This document shows positions 1-8,884 of a DNA stretch of 64,000 nt, piece by piece. The notes under the pieces were generated by a model that saw only the letters and a program-made list of their open reading frames with translations, did no database searches and was not told the DNA's origin. This DNA comes from JAJDXW01 sp965202895. Lineage in GTDB: Bacteria; Pseudomonadota; Gammaproteobacteria; HK1. The translations under genes and the position numbers were made by a program. Each line of letters starts with the position of its first letter. The first letter of the stretch is position 1. The stretch lies in the NCBI GenBank assembly GCA_965202895.1, contig OZ241901.1, positions 3,224,001-3,288,000 on the forward strand, read 5' to 3'.

Positions 1-51
1 TCCGGAGGGTTCCGGGCTCTCCCGCTTCGATCGCCGCCGGGGCGCGGCCGG

Positions 52-1254
<1,203 letters not shown>

Positions 1255-1436
1255 CGCTTGTCCTCGGGTTCGTTTCGGTGCTTCGCGGTTCCGCTCCGCC
1301 GGGCGGGCACCCCGGTGGGAAGCCGGGTCCGGTTCGGTTCGGTTCAGCCTGGATTCGGTCCGATCCCGTCGGTCCGGTTCCGTCGGTCCGATCCCGTCCG
1401 ATCCGGTTCCACCGGTGCGATCCGGTCCGGCCGGGG
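1255..1436. repeat. Degenerate short repeats between two genes
   Basis: From about 1315 to 1436 the spacer is built from variants of GGTTCGG and GTCGGTCCGATCCC, in imperfect head-to-tail order. It separates the stop of the quinone oxidoreductase from the start of the acyl-CoA dehydrogenase. No hairpin with a T run was seen. Confidence 0.6.
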
Positions 1437-2435
1437 TCAGTCGTCCATCACCACCACGCACTTGCCGACGACCCGCCGCTCCGCCACCGCCTTGAGCGCC
1501 TCGATGCCCTCGTCGAGCCGGAACCGATGCGAGACGTGGGGCCGGAGGCGTCCGTCCGCGTGCCAGCCGAACAGCGTGTCGAAGTTGCGCGCGCTGCGTT
1601 CGGGGGACTCCCGGGTGAAGCGTCCCCAGAAGACCCCGACGAGCGAGCTGCCCTTGAGGAGCAGCAGGTTCGTGCGGGCCCGGGGCAGGTTGGCGCCGTC
1701 CGCCGCGAAGCCGACGACCAGGATCCGCCCCTCCCACGCGATGCACCGGAGTGCCTGCTGGAACACCTCGCCGCCGATCGGGTCGTAGACGACGTCGGCG
1801 CCGCGCCCGCCGGTGAGGCGGTTGACCCGGTCCTTGAACGGCTCCTCGGCGGCGGCGTAGTTCACCGTGTCGCGAACGCCGTAGATCTCGCGGACCGCCT
1901 CGAGCTTCGCATCGTTCCCCCCGGCCGCGATCGCGCGGGCGCCGAGGTTGCGCGCGATGTCGAGCGCGGCGGTGCCGACCCCGCCGGTCGCGCCGAGCAC
2001 GAGCAGGGTCTCCCCCGGGGCGATGCGGGCACGGTCGACCAGCGCGTGGTAGCTCGTTCCGTAGGTCAGGGTGAAGGCGGCGCCGGTCGCGTAGTCCATC
2101 GAGCCGGGGAGCGGGATGCACCGCTCGGCGTCGGCCAGCGTCTCCTCCTGGAATCCGCGCGAGCCGATCATCGCGATCACCCGGTCGCCTTCGCGGACCC
2201 CGCCCGTGACCCTCGGCCCGACCGCGGCGACGTCCCCCGCGACCTCCGCCCCCGGCGAGAACGGAAGGGACGGACGTTCCTGGTACTTGTTCTCGATGAG
2301 GAGGAGGTCGGGAAAGTTCACCCCGCACGCGCGCACCCGGAGGAGGACCTGGCCGTCACCGGGCTCGGGCCGTGGGACGTCCTCGAGCACGAGCGACTCG
2401 GGCGGGCCGTATTGCTTGCAGAGGAGCGCCTTCAT
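1437..2435 (-). CDS. NADPH:quinone oxidoreductase family protein (MDR superfamily)
   Basis: A 332-residue medium-chain dehydrogenase/reductase. It starts with MKALLCKQYGPPESL, typical of quinone oxidoreductases that couple a GroES-like domain (about residues 1-120) to a Rossmann domain (about 120-260). The nucleotide-binding motif GATGGVGTAALDIA is present. The cysteines that bind catalytic zinc in alcohol dehydrogenases are not, so a zinc-free NADPH-dependent reductase is expected, probably acting on quinones or enones. The ATG at 2435 begins the homology; the open frame continues upstream without similarity. It probably shares a transcript with the acyl-CoA dehydrogenase downstream, a pairing that suggests a role in lipid or xenobiotic acyl-CoA turnover (inference). 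Confidence 0.92.
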   Translation of the reverse strand: MKALLCKQYGPPESLVLEDVPRPEPGDGQVLLRVRACGVNFPDLLLIENKYQERPSLPFSPGAEVAGDVAAVGPRVTGGVREGDRVIAMIGSRGFQEETLADAERCIPLPGSMDYATGAAFTLTYGTSYHALVDRARIAPGETLLVLGATGGVGTAALDIARNLGARAIAAGGNDAKLEAVREIYGVRDTVNYAAAEEPFKDRVNRLTGGRGADVVYDPIGGEVFQQALRCIAWEGRILVVGFAADGANLPRARTNLLLLKGSSLVGVFWGRFTRESPERSARNFDTLFGWHADGRLRPHVSHRFRLDEGIEALKAVAERRVVGKCVVVMDD

Positions 2436-2634
2436 GGGGCCGATGGTTCCTCCGGAACGAGCCCTTTCGGGGCGGGCGGAATTTACGTGATCTCGGCGGC
2501 CGGGACCAACCACACGCCCGGGGGCCGGCGCCGGAAGCGTTTCATGGTGCGGAACGCGCTCGGGGCTGCCGCACGAATCGGAGCCGCCGGGAGCGGCGCG
2601 GGCCACGGACGCGGGCGCCTCGCCCCGCCGCGCG

Positions 2635-3294
2635 TCAGCGGGCGGCTCGAAGCTCCCGCCGCGCGCAGGCGACCCGCTGCACCACCGTGAACCCGGCAAG
2701 GAGCGCTACCAGCCGGACGGCCTCCGGGAGCAATCCGCACAGGAGGCCGAGCGCGATCAGGACCACCCGCTCCGCCCGTGTGGCAATCCCGACCCGGCAT
2801 TCCGCCCCGAGCCCCTCCATCCGGGCGCGGACGTAGCTCACGAGAAACGAGCCGAGGAGGGCGAGGACCACGATTCCGGCGTCCACCGCCGCCCCTTCGA
2901 CGGCGAACCGGTAGCCGATGGCGGCGAAGACCACGCCCTCCGACGCGCGGTCGAGGGTGGAGTCGAGGAACGCCCCGAACCGGGTCGGCCTCCCGCCGGC
3001 CCGAGCGAGCGCCCCGTCGAGGAGGTCCAGGAGGCCGCCGAAGAGGTAGAGGACGCCGGCCGCCACGAGGTCGCCGGTGACGATCAGGGCCGCCGCCGCC
3101 GCGTTGAGAACGAACCCCGCGACCGAGACCTGATCGGCGTTCGCGCCGAGCCGGTGGAGCCGCACGGCGAGCGGAGCCAGTGCTCTCTCGAAGCGGTGCT
3201 GGACCGCGTGGCGGAGTTGCTCCAGGTCGGGCAGGGGCCTCCGCCCACCGCGGCCCGGTTCTCCTTCGTCGATGCGGTACGGCCAGAACGCCAC
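2635..3294 (-). CDS. CDP-alcohol phosphatidyltransferase family membrane protein
   Basis: A 219-residue integral membrane enzyme of the family that transfers a phosphatidyl group from CDP-diacylglycerol to an alcohol. The full family motif DGxxARx8Gx3Dx3D is visible: D93-G94, A97-R98, G107, D111 and D115. At least four hydrophobic segments follow or surround it. The GTG at 3294 is preferred because AGGTAGGGAG lies about 6 nt upstream; another in-frame GTG lies at 3318. Acceptors for this family include glycerol-3-phosphate, serine, inositol and inositol phosphate. The short length and lack of extra domains do not decide between them. It stands alone, with the autotransporter cluster beginning upstream on the other strand. 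Confidence 0.88.
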   Translation of the reverse strand: MAFWPYRIDEGEPGRGGRRPLPDLEQLRHAVQHRFERALAPLAVRLHRLGANADQVSVAGFVLNAAAAALIVTGDLVAAGVLYLFGGLLDLLDGALARAGGRPTRFGAFLDSTLDRASEGVVFAAIGYRFAVEGAAVDAGIVVLALLGSFLVSYVRARMEGLGAECRVGIATRAERVVLIALGLLCGLLPEAVRLVALLAGFTVVQRVACARRELRAAR

Positions 3295-3445
3295 GACCGG
3301 CTCCCTACCTCGCTTCACGGCGCGACTGCCGGGATCATGCTGGCCCGGGCGCCGTAGAGCAACCTCCCCCGGCCCCTCCCCCGGCGCCCGGCCCTCCCGG
3401 CGCCGGCCTTCTCCGTTCTCCCGGGCGCCCCGAATCGGGATGAGC

Positions 3446-3753
3446 CCCGGGCGCTGTTCGCAAGTTCTTGATATAGAGCGTGTAGAGAGGGAGTCGAGAT
3501 ATTTTTTACCCCACGGGGACGGCGTTCTTCCGTGGTTTGGGTTCGGTTCGAGAGGGTTGCTGGCGGATTTCACCCCACGGAGCCACTTGCGCGGGCACGG
3601 CGTCCTGGGAACGCTCGTGTCCCGCCCGCAAGTGGGACGGCGAAGCCGCCGCCGATCAATGCGGGCGGGACACGAGCGTTCCCAGGACGCCGTGCCCAAG
3701 AGCGTTCGCGAGAGGCGTGCCCGGCGAAAACCCCACAGCGCACATGCCTCGGG
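3446..3753 (+). repeat. Interspersed hairpin repeat, copy A
   Basis: Copy A of a family found five or more times in this window. Its left end is AT-richer (GAGATATTTTTTACC near 3496-3510). The core is a perfect 38-bp inverted repeat: arms 3593-3630 and 3660-3697 around a 29-nt loop. The right flank (3698-3753) is shared nearly base for base with copy B. It occupies the gap upstream of the first autotransporter. The open frames it produces (peptides such as GTLVSRPH) are not genes. Confidence 0.85.
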
Positions 3754-3953
3754 ATCGACAAGGCTCCCGATCGGGGTATGATTGGCGATACGAAGTAGTT
3801 CGAGTTCGGCCCGTTCTCGAATTCTCGAAGAGGACCCCGAGGATGTCGCGAAAGCCCGAAAGCAGGTTCTCCATTCCTTCTCCGCGGGCATCGGGGTTCC
3901 GGGCTCGAAAGGCCAGCCCCCTGGACCGCTCCTGCTCCTGCGGAGGGGGGGGC

Positions 3954-6900
3954 ATGACCGCCGATCCGGCCCCGTCTCCTTCCCCGCCCGTCCCTGTCGA
4001 AGCAGGGCCGGAGGACGCGGCGGGAGCGGGAACCTTCGCCTCCGGCGCGCCGGGCGCCGCGCTCCTCGCGGGCGGGCTCGCCCTGGCCGCCGCCCTGTTC
4101 CTCGCGCCGGGCGCGGCGCGGGCGGACGACGAATGCGGGGCGGCTACCGGCAATCCGGCCACCGTCAGCTGCCCGAATGCGGACCATGCCGGCGGCATCG
4201 TCTACAACAACCAGGCGCGCAGCATCACGCTCACCCTCCAGGGCGGCCACTCCTCCGACCACTCGGTGATCACGACCGGCACGGACGGCACGCGCGACAG
4301 CGGCGTCTTCCTCAGCACGGCCGTCGCGGCAAGCAGCGCCTACAACGTCGCGGTCACGGTCGGCAGCGCGGGCGAGGCCGACATCCGGCAAGGCGCGACG
4401 ACGCAGGCCGACGGCTCGGACAACAACCGCGGCATCCTCATCCGCCAGCAAAGCGGCGGCACAACGAGTTTGACCGTCGCAAGCTGGGTGACGATCGGGA
4501 CGTCGACGACCAGGATGAAGGCCGAAGGCATTCTGCTTGCGTTCCACCCCACGGCGGCGCGCAGCGCGGGCGCCGTGACCGTGTCCGCCCAACCCGACAT
4601 CTACTCCGTGGGAACCGGCATCGCAGTCGACAGCTACCCGGGCGCCGGCCCGGTCACGGTCTCCACCACCGCCAACACGTCCATCGCGACGGACCAGCGC
4701 GGCATCTCCGTCTCGCATTCGGGCTCCGCCGGCGCCGTCACCATCACCCACGCGGGCTCCATCACATCGGCGAGCACCACCACCCACCGCGGCATCGAGG
4801 CCGTATCGACCGGCAAGGACTCGGCCGGCGCGAACCACGGCGTGACCGTCACTTCGTCCGGAACCATCTCGGTGGCTTCGGGCGGCGCCGGCATCCACGC
4901 GGCCGTGGGCGCCGCCCGGCAAGAGGCCGACACGATGCATGCCTCCTACGTCGCGCCCCTGAACGCGGGCCTCGCCAGGGTCGACGTCACGGGCGGGTCG
5001 ATCACCGCGAAGGCAGGCGCGGTCCAGGCCTTCAACTACGAGGCCGGGTCGGTCCGGGTCGACGTCGCCCCGGGCGTCACGCTGACCTCGACGCAGGGCC
5101 ACGGCATCGAGGCCAGGCTGAGCGACGTGGGCAACACGGCGGGGACCATCTCGGTGATCAACGCGGCGGCGATCGCGGCGGGGACGTCGGCGACGACCGC
5201 CAAACACGGCATCGCCGTCAGCCGCGCCGGGGGGTCGGGCAACGTCACGGTCACCAACCACGGCGCCATCACGGCGAGCGGCTACGGCATCTCCGCGGTG
5301 GCCAGAGGCGCCGGCGGCACGGTTTCGGTCACCAACCGCGGCGCGCTCGGCACGGCGGAGGACCGGGTGTCCCGCGGCATATCCGCTTCGCACGGCGGCT
5401 CCGCCGGCAGCCTCGCGGTGACCAGCAGCGGCGACGTCCTGGCGACGGATTACGGCGTCTTCGCCCAAGTCGTGGCCGGCAGCGGCGCGGACCTGACGGT
5501 CGAGGTGACGGGCGGCTCGCTCGGGGCGGACGGCCGGAGCGCGCCCGCAGTGGAGGCGGTCCAGAAGGGGACGGGCTCCGCCACGGTCACCGTCTCCCAG
5601 GGCGCGACGCTCACCTCGAAATACGACGCCGGCATCCGGGCCAGCATCGACCACGCCGACAACGCGGCCGGGCGGATCAAGGTCACCCAGGGCGGGATGG
5701 TTTCGGGCCGCACGGGCGTCTACGCCCAGGTCTCGCGCGCCAGCGCGATGGGAGAAACGCGCGCGGCGTCGGCCCAGCCGCTGATCGACGTTACCTGGAC
5801 GGGAACCTTCATGCAGGAGGCGGGGACGACGGCCGGCAACGCCCGCCTCGCAGCGGCCGACTCCGGCGGCGCATTCGTCGGGCCGATCGCCCAGCATGCG
5901 GTGCTGCCGGAGGCGGAGACCGCGGCGGCCACCCGTTATGGAACGGCCGCGGGCATCGAGGCTCATGTCCTGTCCTGGCGGGACGTGGCGAAGGAAGTGG
6001 CGAAGGGGGACGACCCGGGCGCGTTCGCGGACAAGGCGGCGCAGGACGCGCTGTTCTCCGCCGGGGCCGACCCGGCGACGAAGGCGCGGGCGGCGGCCGT
6101 CCTCGCCACGTTCCGGTCCCAGTTGGCATCCGATCGCGGGGCGATTCCGGATGTGGCCTCCGTCGACGCGAACAACGACGGCACCCACACCGACGCCGAG
6201 ATCATCGCGCATCTGACGACGGACAGCGCCAACCGCAGAGGCTTCCTGCGCAACATCCTGCGGGAGCATCTCTCGGAGAAGGAGCAGGCGGTGCTGCGGG
6301 CGGTGGTGACGGATACCGGGCTGGACGCCGCGCTCGACGACCCCGTCGCGGGCTTCTCCGGCGCCTGGAAGACGGCGGTGCGCGGCTTCCTCGACCGCTT
6401 CAACGTGGGCAACGTCCGCATCGCCGTGAACGAAGGTTCGATAAACTCCCGCGGCGACGGCATCCGCGCCTACTACGCGACGCCCCATGACCGCAACGGC
6501 GTCATCGACGTCACCGTGGCCGCGGGCACGACCGTCACCGGGGGCATGGCCGGCATCTACGTCGCCAATGCGGGCATGGGCACGGTCGGGGAGGAATCGG
6601 ACCGGGGCGAAGCCCTCGACCTGACGGAGGACGCGACCCTGCGGCAGCAGTTCGTCACGGTGCACGGCACGGTGACGGGCGGGACGGACGCGGCGGTCCA
6701 TCTCTCGGGCGGGGGCGCGTTGCTGGTCGGCGAGAAGGGCAAGGTGCACGCCGGTTCTTCGGGCCGCGCCATCCTGGTCAACGACCCCGGACACTCGGAG
6801 ATCGTCATCCACGGCGAGGTGAGGGGCGGCGCGGGCGAGACGCCGGCGGTCGACGTGACCGGCGGCGGCAGGGTCGTCGTCGGCCTGACGGGCAGCGTGG

Positions 6901-8267
6901 ACGCCAACGGCGGCGCCCCCGCCATCCGGGCCGGCAAGGCGGCCTCCGATGACACGCGGACGACCACGGTGGTCCTGCAGGCGCCCCTCGACCGGCAGGT
7001 GGAAGGCGGGTTGTCGTGGATGGACGCCCGCGACGCCCGGGCGCGTGTGCAAGGCGATATCGGCGGCGAGGGCCTGGCCGCGAACGACGAGGACCAAAAG
7101 CAGATCGTCTTCGGCCTGACCGACGACGAGGGCCTTACCGGCGAGGAGGTCGGCAGGCTTCTCGTGAATGGCAGGCCGGACCTCTCCGGCTTGCCGGGGG
7201 AACCGCCCCCGCCGGAGGATCCGGACCAGCCGGAGACGAAGACGGGCGGCCAGCCGGGGACACCGGGACCGGGTGGGCCGGGGACGCCGGGAACGCCGGG
7301 AACGGACCAGCCGGGGATGCCGGGAACGGATGAGCCGGAAACGGTGATGAATTGCGACGTGGCGTCGGACAAGCGCTGCCGCTTCTACGAGGCGCTGCCT
7401 TCGGTGCTGCTGGCGATGAACGAGCTTCCGACCTGGGCGGAGCGCATGTCGGCGGCGCGGGACGCCAAGGGCGGCTGGATGCAGGTGGAGACCGCGGGCG
7501 GCGAGTGGAAGGCGGACAGCTCGACGCGGCCGAACGTGGCCTGGGACCACCGCCGTCACGGGGTGCGTGCGGGGATGGACTTCGCGGTAGGCGAAGCCGG
7601 GCGCGCCGGGGTGTCGGTGCACCACCTCCGGGGTTCGGCGGAGATGACCCGAGGCGGCGGCAAAGCCGAGCTGTCGGGGAACGGGTTGGGCGTAAACGCC
7701 ACCGCGGCGATGGCCGGCGGCGTCCACGTGGACGTCCAGGCCGCGCTGACGTGGTACGACGTGGATCTGACCTCGTCGAGCGGTACGGCGCTGAAGGACG
7801 GTGTGAAGGGTCGGGGCCAGGCGCTGGGCGTGGAGGCCGGTCGTCCCATGGCGCTGGGCGATGACGTGTCGCTGACGCCGCGCATCGGCTTGGCGTGGTC
7901 GCGGGTGTCGCTGGACGACTTCACGGATTCGAGGCTCGCCCGCAGCAGCCGCGTGTCCATGAAGGATGCGGACAGCTTGGCGGGCCGCGTGGGCGTGATG
8001 GTGGAAACGGCGGCTGGTTCGGAGGATGCGCCGGGGCGGGTGTTCGGTTCGGTGGACGTGGAGCACGAGTTCAAGGATGAAACGAGCGTGAACGTAGCGG
8101 GTGCTTCCCTCGAGACGACCGCCAGGTCGACGGGAGTGCGCCTGGGGTTCGGCGGGGAGTTCAGCTTGGGCGAAGGCGTCGTGCTGAGGGCCCGTGCCGA
8201 CTACACGACGAGCGGCGGCGACACGAGCGAGTACGGCGGCGGGGTGGAGTTGAACCTGCGGTTCTAG
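3954..8267 (+). CDS. Autotransporter (type Va) with beta-helical passenger
   Basis: A 1437-residue secreted or surface-exposed protein. A long signal peptide (about residues 1-57, hydrophobic core then ARA before DD) precedes a passenger rich in G-x-I/V-x-V-T-N/S repeats predicted to fold as a beta-helix. Around residue 738 sits an EF-hand-like loop, DANNDGTHTDAE, within a helical insert (about 700-830) that is repeated in the neighbouring paralogue. A Pro/Gly/Thr-rich linker (about 1079-1132) leads to a beta-barrel of about 290 residues ending in phenylalanine (ELNLRF), as expected for outer-membrane insertion. The ATG at 3954 follows GGAGGGGGGGGC. An in-frame ATG at 3843 would extend it through a G8 tract at 3945-3952. 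Ligand or function of the passenger is unknown. Confidence 0.9.
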   Translation: MTADPAPSPSPPVPVEAGPEDAAGAGTFASGAPGAALLAGGLALAAALFLAPGAARADDECGAATGNPATVSCPNADHAGGIVYNNQARSITLTLQGGHSSDHSVITTGTDGTRDSGVFLSTAVAASSAYNVAVTVGSAGEADIRQGATTQADGSDNNRGILIRQQSGGTTSLTVASWVTIGTSTTRMKAEGILLAFHPTAARSAGAVTVSAQPDIYSVGTGIAVDSYPGAGPVTVSTTANTSIATDQRGISVSHSGSAGAVTITHAGSITSASTTTHRGIEAVSTGKDSAGANHGVTVTSSGTISVASGGAGIHAAVGAARQEADTMHASYVAPLNAGLARVDVTGGSITAKAGAVQAFNYEAGSVRVDVAPGVTLTSTQGHGIEARLSDVGNTAGTISVINAAAIAAGTSATTAKHGIAVSRAGGSGNVTVTNHGAITASGYGISAVARGAGGTVSVTNRGALGTAEDRVSRGISASHGGSAGSLAVTSSGDVLATDYGVFAQVVAGSGADLTVEVTGGSLGADGRSAPAVEAVQKGTGSATVTVSQGATLTSKYDAGIRASIDHADNAAGRIKVTQGGMVSGRTGVYAQVSRASAMGETRAASAQPLIDVTWTGTFMQEAGTTAGNARLAAADSGGAFVGPIAQHAVLPEAETAAATRYGTAAGIEAHVLSWRDVAKEVAKGDDPGAFADKAAQDALFSAGADPATKARAAAVLATFRSQLASDRGAIPDVASVDANNDGTHTDAEIIAHLTTDSANRRGFLRNILREHLSEKEQAVLRAVVTDTGLDAALDDPVAGFSGAWKTAVRGFLDRFNVGNVRIAVNEGSINSRGDGIRAYYATPHDRNGVIDVTVAAGTTVTGGMAGIYVANAGMGTVGEESDRGEALDLTEDATLRQQFVTVHGTVTGGTDAAVHLSGGGALLVGEKGKVHAGSSGRAILVNDPGHSEIVIHGEVRGGAGETPAVDVTGGGRVVVGLTGSVDANGGAPAIRAGKAASDDTRTTTVVLQAPLDRQVEGGLSWMDARDARARVQGDIGGEGLAANDEDQKQIVFGLTDDEGLTGEEVGRLLVNGRPDLSGLPGEPPPPEDPDQPETKTGGQPGTPGPGGPGTPGTPGTDQPGMPGTDEPETVMNCDVASDKRCRFYEALPSVLLAMNELPTWAERMSAARDAKGGWMQVETAGGEWKADSSTRPNVAWDHRRHGVRAGMDFAVGEAGRAGVSVHHLRGSAEMTRGGGKAELSGNGLGVNATAAMAGGVHVDVQAALTWYDVDLTSSSGTALKDGVKGRGQALGVEAGRPMALGDDVSLTPRIGLAWSRVSLDDFTDSRLARSSRVSMKDADSLAGRVGVMVETAAGSEDAPGRVFGSVDVEHEFKDETSVNVAGASLETTARSTGVRLGFGGEFSLGEGVVLRARADYTTSGGDTSEYGGGVELNLRF

Positions 8268-8297
8268 GCAATCGGGATCGCGTTTGCAGCCGGGACG

Positions 8298-8385
8298 ATG
8301 GACCCCCGCCGCCGCATCGAGCCCTTCGCCGTGACGGGAGACCCCGCCGCCGCCTTCCGCCGGCTCGGCTTCGTCGATGATCGAC
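8298..8385 (+). pseudogene. Possible DUF1499 gene remnant
   Basis: A short frame reads RIEPFAVTGDPAAAFRRL then GFVDD. This resembles the I-x-PF-x-V-x-GDPAAAFARL start and the FVDD segment of DUF1499 proteins with the middle deleted. It is cut off by repeat copy B. The match is short and made by eye. Confidence 0.22.
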
Positions 8386-8612
8386 GGCGTTCTTCCGTAG
8401 TTTGGGTTCGGTTCGGGGGGGGCTGGCGGAGTTCACCCCACGGAGCCACTTGCGCGGGCACGGCGTCCTGGGAACGCGGGCGTCCCGCCCGCACGGGGGC
8501 GAAGCGCCCGGAAGAAAATGCGGGCGGGACGCCCGCGTTCCCAGGACGCCGTGCCCAAGAGCGTTCGCGAGAGGCGTGCCCGGCGAAAACCCCACCGCGC
8601 ACATGCCTCGGG
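8383..8612 (+). repeat. Interspersed hairpin repeat, copy B
   Basis: Second copy of the hairpin repeat, upstream of the second autotransporter. Arms 8456-8493 and 8519-8556 form a perfect 38-bp inverted repeat around a 25-nt loop. Relative to copy A, three base pairs differ and all three are compensated on the opposite arm (TCGTG/CACGA in A, GGGCG/CGCCC in B). The flank through 8612 matches copy A. Confidence 0.85.
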
Positions 8613-8810
8613 GTTCAATGCCCCTTGCCTTTATGTCAGAATGCGATCGGGGTTGGAGGTCCGGAACTTGCAACGGTCGGATGGAATCCGCCTCGAAGCG
8701 TCACGGCAATGCGCCCGCGCGCTTGGTTTCCGCCTCGCGGCGCCCGGACCGGGCTTGCCGGGCGAAGCGAGGCCGGAACCCCCGCCGCCCGGACGAATCA
8801 GCCTTCGGTT

Positions 8811-8884
8811 CGGAGGAGAGAAGCCCGATGAACGTCCAGCCATCCCCCCCCCCCCGCACGTCCGCCCCTTTGAGGAGCGCGTCA
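8811..8884 (+). promoter_or_regulatory. Poly-C (C12) tract and dual start region of second autotransporter
   Basis: A strong Shine-Dalgarno (CGGAGGAGAG, 8811-8820) precedes an ATG at 8828. Sixteen bases on lies a run of twelve C (8844-8855). With C12 the frame from 8828 ends after 19 codons at a TGA (8885-8887) overlapping the ATG at 8884. With one more C, or two fewer, it would run in frame into the autotransporter. The ATG at 8884 has its own SD (GAGGAG, 6 nt away). Confidence 0.6.

Noticed and set aside
3593..3740. Small frames inside the hairpin repeats encoding peptides such as DTSVPRTPCPR
   Set aside because: The same peptides appear in several frames and both strands of every repeat copy; they follow from the palindrome, not from a gene.
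3570..8066. A 1498-codon open frame on the minus strand opposite the first autotransporter
   Set aside because: It is the antisense shadow of a biased high-GC gene; it is Arg/His/Gly-rich, has no domain motif, and lies entirely inside a well supported plus-strand gene.
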